This document shows, in pieces, positions 54,123-64,000 of a stretch of DNA of 64,000 nt. The notes below the pieces were generated by a model. That model did not search any database. It had not been told where the DNA came from and saw nothing but the letters and a program-made list of their open reading frames with translations. The stretch spans positions 6,125,001 to 6,189,000 of the forward strand of contig NZ_CP012382.1 of assembly GCF_001267885.1 (NCBI RefSeq), in the 5' to 3' direction. Positions within the stretch are counted from its first letter, which is position 1. Every line of letters starts with the position of its first letter. Source of the stretch: Streptomyces ambofaciens ATCC 23877 (GTDB taxonomy: Bacteria; Actinomycetota; Actinomycetes; Streptomycetales; Streptomycetaceae). A program made the position numbers and the translations under genes.

Positions 54123-54836
54123 ATGTCGCCCAGTTCACTACTGCCCTGTTCACGACGGCGGTTCGTCCGGCGCGGCTCGACCGCGGCGCGGGCCGCACTG
54201 CTGCTGTCGGCCCTGGCTGCGGTGCTCGTCGCCGGTTGCTCCGACGCGGACGAGCCGGACCGGAGCGGATCGGACGAGGGCAAGGCAACCGTGTCGGCTC
54301 CCACGGGCGCCTCGTTCCCACCCAACCCGCCGGCCGCCGCCGGGTGCGCCGGAAAGACGCTCGACCACCGCGACATCCGACATCCGGACCTCGGGCCGGT
54401 CCGCGTTTTCCTGGTCCGGCGGCCCGCCTCCGAGCAGCCGGCCGGATGCGTCGCGGCCGTGACCGGAAGCGGGCGCGCGCTGGCCCCGGTCGAGGTGGAC
54501 GCCAACTGGACCATGGAGGGCGCGTTGCGTTTCGCCGCCCCGGCGACCGACTCGACCAGGAACGTCTTCGTGACCTACAACCCCGGGCGCTACGACGGAG
54601 TGCTGGTGCTCGTGCCCACCGCCGACGGATTCGCCGACATCGGCTGGAAAAGCGCAGACGACTACTACAGCGGCGGCCGATTCGCCTTCTACTACGCGAG
54701 GCCGGTCGGCCCCGGAGAGGACGGCGAATACGCGATCGTCCATTCCATCAAGGGGTGTGACCCCTCCTGTGCCGAGGGCGCGACCTCGAAGGTGATCCTG
54801 CGCTGGGACGGCCGCGACTACCTGCCGACCGGTTGA
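54123..54836 (+). CDS. Lipoprotein overlapping the TIR-WD40 gene
   Basis: A 237-residue protein with a basic start (SRRRFVRRGSTAARAALL) and a lipobox LVAGC (Cys near residue 39), so it should be exported and lipid-anchored. The mature part is a compact domain with TLDHRDIRHPDLGPVRVFLVRRP and a Cys pair GCDPSCAEG. No family recognised. ATG 54123 follows GAGGGAA. Its stop overlaps the next start by one base (TGATG), tightly coupling it to the TIR-WD40 protein; a sensing or protective role is possible but unproven. Confidence 0.8.
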   Translation: MSPSSLLPCSRRRFVRRGSTAARAALLLSALAAVLVAGCSDADEPDRSGSDEGKATVSAPTGASFPPNPPAAAGCAGKTLDHRDIRHPDLGPVRVFLVRRPASEQPAGCVAAVTGSGRALAPVEVDANWTMEGALRFAAPATDSTRNVFVTYNPGRYDGVLVLVPTADGFADIGWKSADDYYSGGRFAFYYARPVGPGEDGEYAIVHSIKGCDPSCAEGATSKVILRWDGRDYLPTG

Positions 54837-57613
54837 TGCGGACGCCCTGGTCGCCTCGTGAGCGGGGGCTCGGTTCGGCGTCCGCCCGGCTGCGGTCCGC
54901 CGTGGCCGGCCTCGGACCGGTCAGAGCCGAGCTGGGGTACGGCGTCTTCCTGTCCTACAGCGGTGACCGCGACCGGCGATGGCTGCCTCAGCTGCGGCAC
55001 GAGATCGAGAAGCAGTCCCGGCCCTGGTACAAGCCACCGCGCATCAGGGTCTTCCTCGACAAGACGGGTGTGTCGATCGGGCCGGAGCTGTGGGGCAAGA
55101 TCGAGGCCGGTCTCGCCCGCTCCGACTGGCTCGTGGTCCTGGCGTCCCCGGAGGCGAGGGCCTCGAAGTGGGTCGACCGGGAGATCGCCTGGTGGTTGGA
55201 GCACAGGTCGGCACAGACCATCCTGCTCGTCGTCACTGCCGGGCGGCTGGTGTGGGACGAGCGCCAGGGCGACTGGGATCCTGAACTGTCGACGGCGCTA
55301 CCGGCCCGGCTGGCGGGGAAGTTCCAGCAGGAGCCCGTCTGGAAGACCGTGGACCTGCGCCCCCACGGTGACGCGGGCTTCTCTCCCGATGTCGACGGAG
55401 TCGCCTTCGGTGTCGCGTCCGTCGTGCGCGGCCTCCCCGAGGACGAACTCCGCTCGGAAGGCCTCCGCGACACCCGCCGCAACCTGCGGACGGCCAGGAT
55501 CGTCGCCGCCGTGCTGGGTTGTCTGCTGCTGATCGCGAGCACCCTGTCGGTGGTCGCGGTCCTCTCACGAGCCGAAGCCACCCGGCAGCGCGACCAGGCC
55601 GTCGTCCAGCAACTCGTCAACCAGAGCTCGTCGCTCACCGGCCGGGACCCGTTCGCCGCCCGGTTGAAGGCATTGGCCGCGTGGCGCATCGACCCTTCTC
55701 CGGAGACCCGTTTCGCGGTCCTGCAGGCGTCGGTCGATCCGGCGGCCGGAGTGCTCTCCCACTCGGTTCCCGTGGACTCGGTGGCCTTCAGCCCCGACGG
55801 CAGGACCGTGGCCTCCGGCGGGGGCGACGGGGTGGTGAGACTCTGGCTGACCCGGACACAGCGGACGACGGGGCGCCCACTCATCGGACACCACCAGAGC
55901 ATCACGTCGATCGCCTTCGCGCCGGACGGCAGGACGCTCGCCAGCTCGGGATTCGACGGCACCGTCCGCCTCTGGGACGTCGCCAGGGGCACGCAGATCG
56001 GCGCTCCCCTCAATGCCCGCTCCGGGGTGGTCCATTCGGTCGCCTTCGGCCGGGACGGCAGAACACTCGTCACCGTCGACTCGGAGGCGCTCCGGGTGTG
56101 GGACCTGGCGACCCACCGCCGGATCGGTCAGCCGCTCGACGGCGAGGGGGAGTTCCTCGCCATGAACTCCGACGGCAGTCGTGTGGCCTTCAGGGCTGAT
56201 GAGGGCGGCGTACGACTGTGGGACACCGACTCCCGCGCACCGATGGGGAGAGCGTCGAAGGACCCCGGCAGCGTCGTCACGTCGCTCTCCTTCAGCCCCG
56301 ACGGTGAGACCTTCGCCACGGCTGACATCGACGGCGGCCTGCGGTGGTGGGACATGTCGACGAAGACCCCGATCGGAGAGCCGATCGCCTCCCTTGCCAC
56401 GGGGATCAGGTCGGTCACCTTCAGCCCCGACAGCGCGATGCTCGCCGCCGCGTACGAGGACGGCGCGGTGCGACTCTGGGATCTCCGGCGGCGCGCCCAG
56501 GTGGGCGGCCCGCTCATCGGCCACACCACCACGGCCCTGGCCGTCGCCTTCAGCCCGGACGGATCGGTCCTGGCCAGTTCGAGCGAGGACACCGCGGTCC
56601 GCCTCTGGGACATCCGTACGCTACGCCAGGCCGGAGCGCCGATCGACACGGGAGGACAGGGAAACGCGGCGCTCAGCCCGGACGGTCGGACGCTGGCCGT
56701 CGTCGACCCCGAGGAGACCGTGAGCCTCTGGAACGTCGCCACACGACGCAGGGGCGACGATCCACAGGTCCGCGATGCCCACGAGGTCGAACCCAGCCTC
56801 GCGTTCCGCGCCGACAGTGCCGTTCTCGCGATCGGGTCGGACGGACTACGGTTCTGGGACGTCGCCACCCGCCGCCCCCTCGGCGAACCGCTGCTCGACG
56901 CGGGCGAAGCCGGCGCGCTGTCCTTCGGCCCCGACGGCAGGACTCTCGTGAGCGGCGGCCCGGACTCCGTCCGGGTGTGGGACCTGTCCGCGCGGCCTCC
57001 CACCGGCACGCCACTGGGTGCCGGGTCCGTCGCTGTCGCGTTGGCCCCGGACGGCCGTGCCCTCGCCACCGCCACGGAGGACAACACCGTGGCGTTCTGG
57101 GACCTGGCCACGCACCGCCGCGTCGGCGAGACGCCGATCGACCACACCGCGCAGATCACGGCGGTGGCCTGGAGCCCGGACGGCACCACGCTCGCGACCG
57201 CGAGCCGCGACGACACCGTCCGGCTCTGGGACACGGCCGCACACGAACGGATCGGGGCCCCACTGCGGGGCCACCGCGGCGGTGTCACGTCCGTGGTGTT
57301 CAGCCCCGACGGGAAGACCCTCGCCACCGGGGGCAACGACCACACGGTCCGGCTCTGGGACGTCGCCACCGAGCGCCAGATCGGCGATCCCCTGGAGGGC
57401 CACGGCGCGGGTGTCACCGGTGCGGCGTTCCTCCCCGGCGGTACGGCGCTGCTCAGTTGGGCCGGGGACGGCACCGCCCGGCAGTGGAACGTCGAAGCGA
57501 CGGCGGACCCGGTCCGGTCCCTGTGCGGAGGGGCGGACGGCGCGTTCACCCCCGACCGGTGGCGTGAAGCCGTACCCCCGGGCCCCGAGCCCCGCCCACT
57601 CTGCCCGACGTGA
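54836..57613 (+). CDS. TIR domain - transmembrane helix - 14x WD40 protein
   Basis: A 925-residue protein. Residues 34-180 are a TIR domain: YGVFLSYSGDRDRRWLPQLRHEIE, IRVFLDKTGVSIGPELWGKIEAGLARSDWLVVLASPEARASKWVDREI, with the putative NADase Glu116 in WVDREI. A membrane helix (IVAAVLGCLLLIASTLSVVAVLS) spans about 222-244. Residues 310-895 hold 14 WD40 repeats (VRLWD-type ends), enough for two seven-blade propellers, plus DGAFTPDRWREAVPPGP at the end. The propellers would sense and the TIR domain act. Unusual in having no NTPase between sensor and effector. Confidence 0.88.
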   Translation: MRTPWSPRERGLGSASARLRSAVAGLGPVRAELGYGVFLSYSGDRDRRWLPQLRHEIEKQSRPWYKPPRIRVFLDKTGVSIGPELWGKIEAGLARSDWLVVLASPEARASKWVDREIAWWLEHRSAQTILLVVTAGRLVWDERQGDWDPELSTALPARLAGKFQQEPVWKTVDLRPHGDAGFSPDVDGVAFGVASVVRGLPEDELRSEGLRDTRRNLRTARIVAAVLGCLLLIASTLSVVAVLSRAEATRQRDQAVVQQLVNQSSSLTGRDPFAARLKALAAWRIDPSPETRFAVLQASVDPAAGVLSHSVPVDSVAFSPDGRTVASGGGDGVVRLWLTRTQRTTGRPLIGHHQSITSIAFAPDGRTLASSGFDGTVRLWDVARGTQIGAPLNARSGVVHSVAFGRDGRTLVTVDSEALRVWDLATHRRIGQPLDGEGEFLAMNSDGSRVAFRADEGGVRLWDTDSRAPMGRASKDPGSVVTSLSFSPDGETFATADIDGGLRWWDMSTKTPIGEPIASLATGIRSVTFSPDSAMLAAAYEDGAVRLWDLRRRAQVGGPLIGHTTTALAVAFSPDGSVLASSSEDTAVRLWDIRTLRQAGAPIDTGGQGNAALSPDGRTLAVVDPEETVSLWNVATRRRGDDPQVRDAHEVEPSLAFRADSAVLAIGSDGLRFWDVATRRPLGEPLLDAGEAGALSFGPDGRTLVSGGPDSVRVWDLSARPPTGTPLGAGSVAVALAPDGRALATATEDNTVAFWDLATHRRVGETPIDHTAQITAVAWSPDGTTLATASRDDTVRLWDTAAHERIGAPLRGHRGGVTSVVFSPDGKTLATGGNDHTVRLWDVATERQIGDPLEGHGAGVTGAAFLPGGTALLSWAGDGTARQWNVEATADPVRSLCGGADGAFTPDRWREAVPPGPEPRPLCPT

Positions 57614-57747
57614 GCACCGGGGCGTCAGGCCGACCGGGGAGGGCCGCATCGCCACGGCACTGGCGCGAAGCGTCCCCCCGGCGGCCGTGGCGGTGCACGG
57701 CACCGGAACACCGGGCAGAGGTGACCACACCGGCCGAGGAGGACACG

Positions 57748-57966
57748 GTGCCGAACGACCTGCTCACGGACCTCGGCAAGCAGTCCCGCCGAGGCGTGTC
57801 CCCCGGCCGCGGCGGCCGCGGAGTTCTGCGCGTACCGACTGACACACCCTCGTCACGCGCGTCCTCGTGCACCACCTCGCCCGGTACCGGGACGTCGGCC
57901 TTCCTCACGACCCCGAACGGTGACTGTGCCATTCCGTTGAGTGAGAAGCCTGTCTCCGCAGGGTGA
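57748..57966 (+). CDS. Possible small protein (72 residues), Ser/Thr/Cys-rich C-terminus
   Basis: GTG 57748 follows GAGGAGG at good spacing and opens a 72-residue frame with high third-position GC in its first half: MPNDLLTDLGKQSRRGV, a Gly/Arg-rich middle, then a Ser/Thr-rich end with two Cys (SSCTTSPGTGTSAFL, NGDCAIPL). The layout is reminiscent of a leader plus core peptide, but no family is recognised and no modifying enzyme is adjacent. A minus-strand frame (57932 downwards) overlaps and competes. Low confidence. Confidence 0.3.
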   Translation: MPNDLLTDLGKQSRRGVSPGRGGRGVLRVPTDTPSSRASSCTTSPGTGTSAFLTTPNGDCAIPLSEKPVSAG

Positions 57967-58321
57967 CGAGAGGCGACCGCCGGGTGACCGGATCTGTGAG
58001 GGCGCGCACAGGGCCCACGTCACACCGGGCCGGGGTTAGTAGACGCCCGACGGCCTCTCGCCCGCGTGGTCCCCGGCCGTCCGGGCGAGTCACGCGGCCG
58101 GTCTGCTAAGCGGCGTAGTAGGTCACACACTTGTCGCGGCGCCGGAGCGTTCCGCAGTGTGTTCGGCGTACCGGGGAGCCGAGCGCCGGGACCGGACGGG
58201 AAGAGCCCGTCCGTGATCCAGACACCGGCCCTGATGACGCGAAGACGCGTCCCACGCGGACACCGCGTCGCCGACCCCCCGTCGGCCTCCCCATCACGTT
58301 CCCGAATGGAGAGGTACACCC
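57967..58321 (+). promoter_or_regulatory. Long leader region of the transglycosylase gene
   Basis: 355 bases without a supported gene. Around 58125-58165 an ACACAC...GTGTGT pair encloses a GC hairpin, followed by CCGGGGAGCC and GGACGGG-AAGA-GCCCGTCC, a clear hairpin near 58195. Transglycosylase and Rpf genes of streptomycetes often carry c-di-AMP (ydaO-type) riboswitches; GGGGAGCC fits one conserved segment, but the full motif was not confirmed. Confidence 0.3.
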
Positions 58322-58840
58322 ATGCACGCCCTCATGCGCCGTCCCCACGTCCGCAAGTCCGCCGTGGCCTCCCTCGCCGCCGCGGGCGCCGCCGCCGTCA
58401 GCCTCACCCTCGTCCCGAGCCCGGCGCACGCCGCCGAGCCGGCCAAGGCCTCCACCGCGCAGACCCAGGCCCAGACCGACAAGATCGAGGCTATCGTCAA
58501 GGCCGGCGAGAAGAAGCACGGCGACGACCTCGACGGCTGGATCCGCACCGCCCTGGACGTCATGGACGCCAAGAACATCCCGGGCACCTACGAGGGCCTG
58601 CACCGCAACATCATGCGCGAGTCGTCCGGCAACCCGAACGCGCAGAACAACTGGGACGTCAACGCCCAGAACGGCATCCCCTCGAAGGGCCTGCTCCAGA
58701 CCATTCAGCCCACCTTCGACGCCTACCACGTCAAGGGCACCAAGGACTCCGTCACCGACCCGGTCGCCAACATCGTCGCCGCCTGCAACTACGCGGCCGA
58801 CAAGTACGGCTCCATGGACAACGTCGACTCCGCCTACTGA
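58322..58840 (+). CDS. Secreted transglycosylase, SLT-like domain
   Basis: A 172-residue protein. The signal peptide KSAVASLAAAGAAAVSLTLVPSPAHA ends at AHA-A near residue 38. A short linker leads to an SLT-type lysozyme-like domain: GTYEGLHRNIMRESSGNPNAQNNWDVNAQNGIPSKGLLQTIQPTFDAYH, with the catalytic Glu in MRESSGNP and GLLQTIQPTF as conserved second motif. It should cleave peptidoglycan glycan strands outside the cell. ATG 58322 follows GGAGAGG. Confidence 0.92.
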   Translation: MHALMRRPHVRKSAVASLAAAGAAAVSLTLVPSPAHAAEPAKASTAQTQAQTDKIEAIVKAGEKKHGDDLDGWIRTALDVMDAKNIPGTYEGLHRNIMRESSGNPNAQNNWDVNAQNGIPSKGLLQTIQPTFDAYHVKGTKDSVTDPVANIVAACNYAADKYGSMDNVDSAY

Positions 58841-58984
58841 CCGGCGGACCCACCGACCGCCTGAGCCCCCGGGACGACCGGTCCCACGCGGAGGCCGGCG
58901 GGACTCAGGCAGCACGGCGGGGCCGGAGGGACGACACGTCCCTCCGGCCCCGTCCGCGTCGCACTCCGCGCCTTTCCTGGACTG

Positions 58985-60514
58985 TCAGATGTCCCGGAAG
59001 ATCTCGATCTGCGCCCCGATCGAGTTCAGCCGCTCCGCCAGGTCCTCGTAGCCCCGGTTGATGACGTACACGTTGCGCAGCACCGACGTGCCCTCGGCGG
59101 CCATCATCGCCAGCAGGACGACCACGGCGGGGCGCAGGGCGGGCGGGCACATCATCTCGGCGGCGCGCCAGCGGGTGGGGCCCTCGACCAGGACGCGGTG
59201 GGGGTCCAGCAGCTGGAGGCGGCCGCCGAGGCGGTTGAGGTCGGTGAGGTAGATGGCGCGGTTGTCGTAGACCCAGTCGTGGATGAGGGTCTGGCCCTGC
59301 GCCGAGGCCGCGATGGCCGCGAAGAAGGGGACGTTGTCGATGTTCAGGCCCGGGAAGGGCATGGGGTGGATCTTGTCGATCGGCGCCTCCAGCTTGGAGG
59401 GGCGCACGGTCAGGTCCACCAGGCGCGTACGGCCGTTGTCGGCGAAGTACTCCGGCGTGCGGTCGTTGTCGAGGCCCATCTCCTCCAGGACCGCCAGCTC
59501 GATCTCCAGGAACTCGATGGGGACCCGGCGGACCGTCAGCTCCGACTCGGTCACCACGGCTGCGGCGAGCAGGCTCATCGCCTCGACCGGGTCCTCGGAG
59601 GGGGAGTAGTCCACGTCGGCGTCGATGACCGGCATGCCGTGCACCGTGAGGGTGGTGGTGCCGATGCCCTCGACCCGCACGCCCAGGGCCTCCAGGAAGA
59701 AGCACAGGTCCTGGACCATGTAGTTGGAGGAGGCGTTGCGGATGACCGTGACGCCGTCGTGGCGCGCGGCGGCGAGGAGCGCGTTCTCGGTGACCGTGTC
59801 GCCGCGCTCGGTCAGCACGATCGGGCGGTCGGGGCGCACCTGGCGGTCGACCACCGCGTGGTAGTGCCCCTCGGTCGCGGCGACGTCCAGGCCGAACCTG
59901 CGCAGCGCGATCATGTGCGGCTCGATGGTCCGGGTGCCGAGGTCGCAGCCGCCGGCGTACGGCAGCCGGAAGCGGTCCATGCGGTGCAGCAGCGGGCCGA
60001 GGAACATGATGATCGAGCGCGTGCGGACGGCCGCCTCGGCGTCGATGGCCTCCATGTTCAGCTCGCTCGGCGGCACGATCTCCAGGTCGGTGCCGTCGTT
60101 GATCCAGCGGGTGCGTACGCCGATCGAGTTCAGCACCTCCAGAAGGCGGTACACCTCCTCGATCCGGGCGACCCGGCGCAGCACCGTGCGCCCCTTGTTG
60201 AGCAGCGAGGCGCACAGCAGGGCCACGCAGGCGTTCTTGCTGGTCTTGACGTCGATGGCGCCCGAGAGGCGGCGGCCGCCGACCACGCGCAGGTGCATCG
60301 GGCCCGAGTAGCCCAGAGAGACGATTTCGCTGTCCAGCGCTTCACCGATTCGGGCGATCATCTCAAGGCTGATGTTCTGGTTGCCGCGCTCGATGCGGTT
60401 GACGGCGCTCTGACTGGTGTTGAGCGCCTCCGCAAGCTGTGACTGGGTCCAGCCGCGATGCTGCCGGGCGTCACGGATGAGCTTGCCGATGCGTACGAGG
60501 TAGTCGTCTGCCAT
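58985..60514 (-). CDS. XRE-type HTH fused to UDP-GlcNAc 1-carboxyvinyltransferase-like domain (MurA paralogue)
   Basis: A 509-residue fusion. Residues 1-68 are a Cro/C1-type HTH: IRDARQHRGWTQSQLAEALNTSQSAVNRIERGNQNISLEMIARIGEAL. From 72 on is an EPSP/MurA fold: SGAIDVKTSKNACVALLCASLL with the Lys-Asn pair, PYAGGCDLGTRTIEPH with the reactive-Cys position kept, and GLDNDRTPEYFADNGRTRLV. Thus it could be an enzyme, a ligand-sensing repressor, or both. A perfect palindrome 13 bases before its start, repeated near acnA, suggests autoregulation. Confidence 0.9.
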   Translation of the reverse strand: MADDYLVRIGKLIRDARQHRGWTQSQLAEALNTSQSAVNRIERGNQNISLEMIARIGEALDSEIVSLGYSGPMHLRVVGGRRLSGAIDVKTSKNACVALLCASLLNKGRTVLRRVARIEEVYRLLEVLNSIGVRTRWINDGTDLEIVPPSELNMEAIDAEAAVRTRSIIMFLGPLLHRMDRFRLPYAGGCDLGTRTIEPHMIALRRFGLDVAATEGHYHAVVDRQVRPDRPIVLTERGDTVTENALLAAARHDGVTVIRNASSNYMVQDLCFFLEALGVRVEGIGTTTLTVHGMPVIDADVDYSPSEDPVEAMSLLAAAVVTESELTVRRVPIEFLEIELAVLEEMGLDNDRTPEYFADNGRTRLVDLTVRPSKLEAPIDKIHPMPFPGLNIDNVPFFAAIAASAQGQTLIHDWVYDNRAIYLTDLNRLGGRLQLLDPHRVLVEGPTRWRAAEMMCPPALRPAVVVLLAMMAAEGTSVLRNVYVINRGYEDLAERLNSIGAQIEIFRDI

Positions 60515-60526
60515 GAGGTTGAGGCT

Positions 60527-60542
60527 ATCTCAGATATGAGAT
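60527..60542. promoter_or_regulatory. Palindromic operator before the HTH-MurA gene
   Basis: ATCTCA-GATA-TGAGAT is a perfect inverted repeat, 13 bases upstream of the start of the HTH-MurA fusion (minus strand). A site with the same architecture, ATCTCG-ACAT-CGAGAT, lies at 60934-60949. It is placed to act as an autoregulatory operator. Confidence 0.6.
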
Positions 60543-60590
60543 TGCGCCTCTCGGGGGGTCCGTCCGGGTGACGGGGCGTCAACGGCAGGC

Positions 60591-60788
60591 TCAGCGCCGC
60601 TTGCTGGTCGTCGTGCGACGCCATCCGAAAGGCCCGGGCAAATCCATCGATGTCGTACGACGTCCGGTGCTGCTGCGGGTGTGGCGCGGGCCGTTCTTGC
60701 CGCCGGTGGTGATGGACCACGAGCGCTTGTTGATGTTCAGCCGCACTCCGGGGAGGATCCGGAAGCTCTTGCGGAAAGTGAGCGGCAT
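60591..60788 (-). CDS. DUF4236-like small basic protein
   Basis: A 65-residue protein from ATG 60788 with AGGAGG at correct spacing. MPLTFRKSFRILPGVRLNINKRSWSITTGGKNGPRHTRSSTGRRTTS is the DUF4236 pattern: a short beta-rich domain often found in phage and conflict-associated proteins. The tail is basic. It lies between the HTH-MurA gene and the acnA control region on the minus strand. Function unknown. Confidence 0.83.
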   Translation of the reverse strand: MPLTFRKSFRILPGVRLNINKRSWSITTGGKNGPRHTRSSTGRRTTSMDLPGPFGWRRTTTSKRR

Positions 60789-60932
60789 CGTGCCTCCTTC
60801 CGAGTAGTGCCGGGGGCCCCGGCGCAAGTCGGATACCCCGGTTCGGCGTAGAGATGGCCTCCGGGGTCACCCGGGTGGGGTGCACGCCACACCGCGCCCG
60901 GGCATGACCGGGCCGCCCCCATGTACTAGAGT

Positions 60933-60950
60933 TATCTCGACATCGAGATA
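60933..60950. promoter_or_regulatory. Palindrome between DUF4236 and acnA
   Basis: TATCTCG-ACAT-CGAGATA, arms perfect over 7 bases, centred about 145 bases from both the DUF4236 start (left) and the acnA start (right). It shares half-site ATCTC and 4-nt spacing with the site at 60527. It could serve either direction; the HTH-MurA protein is the nearest candidate binder. Confidence 0.55.
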
Positions 60951-61006
60951 TCTGCCGAGGCGCACCGCAGTCGCACGCCGCTATCGGGTCTGGCGGTAAG
61001 GGTTAC

Positions 61007-61025
61007 CTAACTTAGCCTTACCTTA
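61007..61025. promoter_or_regulatory. Iron-box-like (DmdR/IdeR-type) site upstream of acnA
   Basis: The minus strand reads TAAGGTAAGGCTAAGTTAG, agreeing with the iron-regulator consensus TTAGGTTAGGCTAACCTAA at 14 of 19 positions by my count. It lies about 70 bases before the aconitase start. Aconitase needs a 4Fe-4S cluster, so iron-dependent control is biologically sensible. Confidence 0.5.
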
Positions 61026-61077
61026 GCGGATTGGCCGGAGCGGCGTGGCGGCAGGATGCGGTGGTACGCGCACATAA

Positions 61078-63807
<2,730 letters not shown>

Positions 63808-63818
63808 GGGCCTGTTCC

Positions 63819-63855
63819 ACGGGCCGTGTCCTCCGGCTTCCGGAGACACGGCCCG
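63819..63855 (+). terminator. Terminator hairpin of acnA
   Basis: Begins 12 bases after the acnA stop. The arms ACGGGCCGTGTC-C-TCCGG and CCGGAGACACGGCCCGT pair over 17 bp with one bulged C and a short loop. No long U-tract, as usual for streptomycetes. Confidence 0.85.
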
Positions 63856-63934
63856 TATCATGCCACCCGGCCGATTCCCCTATGGCCATCGCCGAACTGT
63901 GTCACTTAAGCTGGTCGTTCGATGACTTTCAGTG

Positions 63935-64000
63935 ATGGAATCGGTGACGACGGAATGCCACAGGGGTTTCCCGGGAGGGGATTCGGAGACCCGCCTGCAA
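63935..64000 (+). CDS. Start of an unidentified gene (cut by window end)
   Basis: ATG 63935 opens MESVTTECHRGFPGGDSETRLQ, open to the window edge with mostly G/C third positions (16 of 22). An alternative ATG at 63922 in another frame has poorer codon use. No ribosome site stands out for either, so start and identity are tentative. Confidence 0.35.
   Translation, partial: MESVTTECHRGFPGGDSETRLQ

Noticed and set aside
53896..54321. Minus-strand frame in front of the lipoprotein gene
   Set aside because: Overlaps the lipoprotein's signal region antisense, with no recognisable domain and no good start.
57546..57932. Minus-strand frame beginning MAQSPFGVVRKADVPV
   Set aside because: Looks protein-like at its start but lacks a spaced ribosome site, runs into the 3' end of the TIR-WD40 gene, and competes with the better supported 57748 frame.

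Overview
This window is chromosomal DNA of a streptomycete or close relative. GC is very high (third codon positions nearly all G or C), GTG starts and 4-nt stop/start overlaps (ATGA, GTGA) are common, and the families are typically streptomycete: a SepF paralogue, DUF6099, DUF5999, DUF6411, DUF7144, F420-type LLM oxidoreductase, Hen1-Pnkp and FxSxx-COOH-type peptides. From memory the order (cobalt transporter, third SepF, arcA-argF, HTH-MurA, acnA) resembles the SCO59xx to SCO5999 segment of S. coelicolor; this was not checked. No rRNA, tRNA, CRISPR array or insertion sequence was seen.

Layout. 1-6.4 kb: divergent two-component pair, APC permease, TetR regulator, tandem repeat, and a DHA2-type MFS exporter behind two palindromic operators. 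6.4-9.4 kb: cobalt ECF transporter operon cbiM-N-Q-O (minus strand) behind a cobalamin riboswitch. 9.4-16.7 kb: potassium-type ion channel and ClC protein, small membrane protein, SepF paralogue, an SMC-like ATPase overlapping a MazG-like pyrophosphohydrolase, DUF6099, a repeat-bearing small gene with an apparent frameshift, and an LLM oxidoreductase. 16.9-20.8 kb: the Hen1-Pnkp RNA repair pair, whose junction looks damaged or fused.

20.9-35.0 kb is the most unusual region. A VMAP protein, a MoxR ATPase and a 1562-residue vWA-like/NB-ARC/TPR (FxsT-type) protein lie in one operon. After an inserted antiporter gene come an alpha/beta hydrolase, a caspase-like protease with a C-terminal effector-associated domain, an FxsA-like small peptide lacking the usual FxSxx end, and an HExxH-type peptide hydroxylase interrupted by a repeat-rich linker. 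This reads as a STAND/MoxR conflict or signalling system physically joined to a RiPP-like precursor and modifying enzyme with no radical SAM partner in the window.

35-39.3 kb: arginine deiminase, ornithine carbamoyltransferase, an amino acid permease and an anti-sigma-type ATP-binding protein. 39.5-47.2 kb: an anthranilate (2-aminobenzoyl-CoA) catabolic cluster (enoyl-CoA hydratase, monooxygenase/reductase, CoA ligase, acyl-CoA dehydrogenase, RidA) with a PaaX regulator; both plus-strand units begin with nearly identical promoter/operator modules of identical spacing. 47.2-53.9 kb: small hypothetical proteins, SulP and SSS transporters. 54.1-57.6 kb: a lipoprotein overlapping a TIR-TM-WD40 protein. 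58.3-64 kb: secreted transglycosylase, an HTH-MurA fusion with matching palindromes at its own promoter and before acnA, a DUF4236 protein, an iron-box-like site, aconitase with a terminator, and the start of a further gene.
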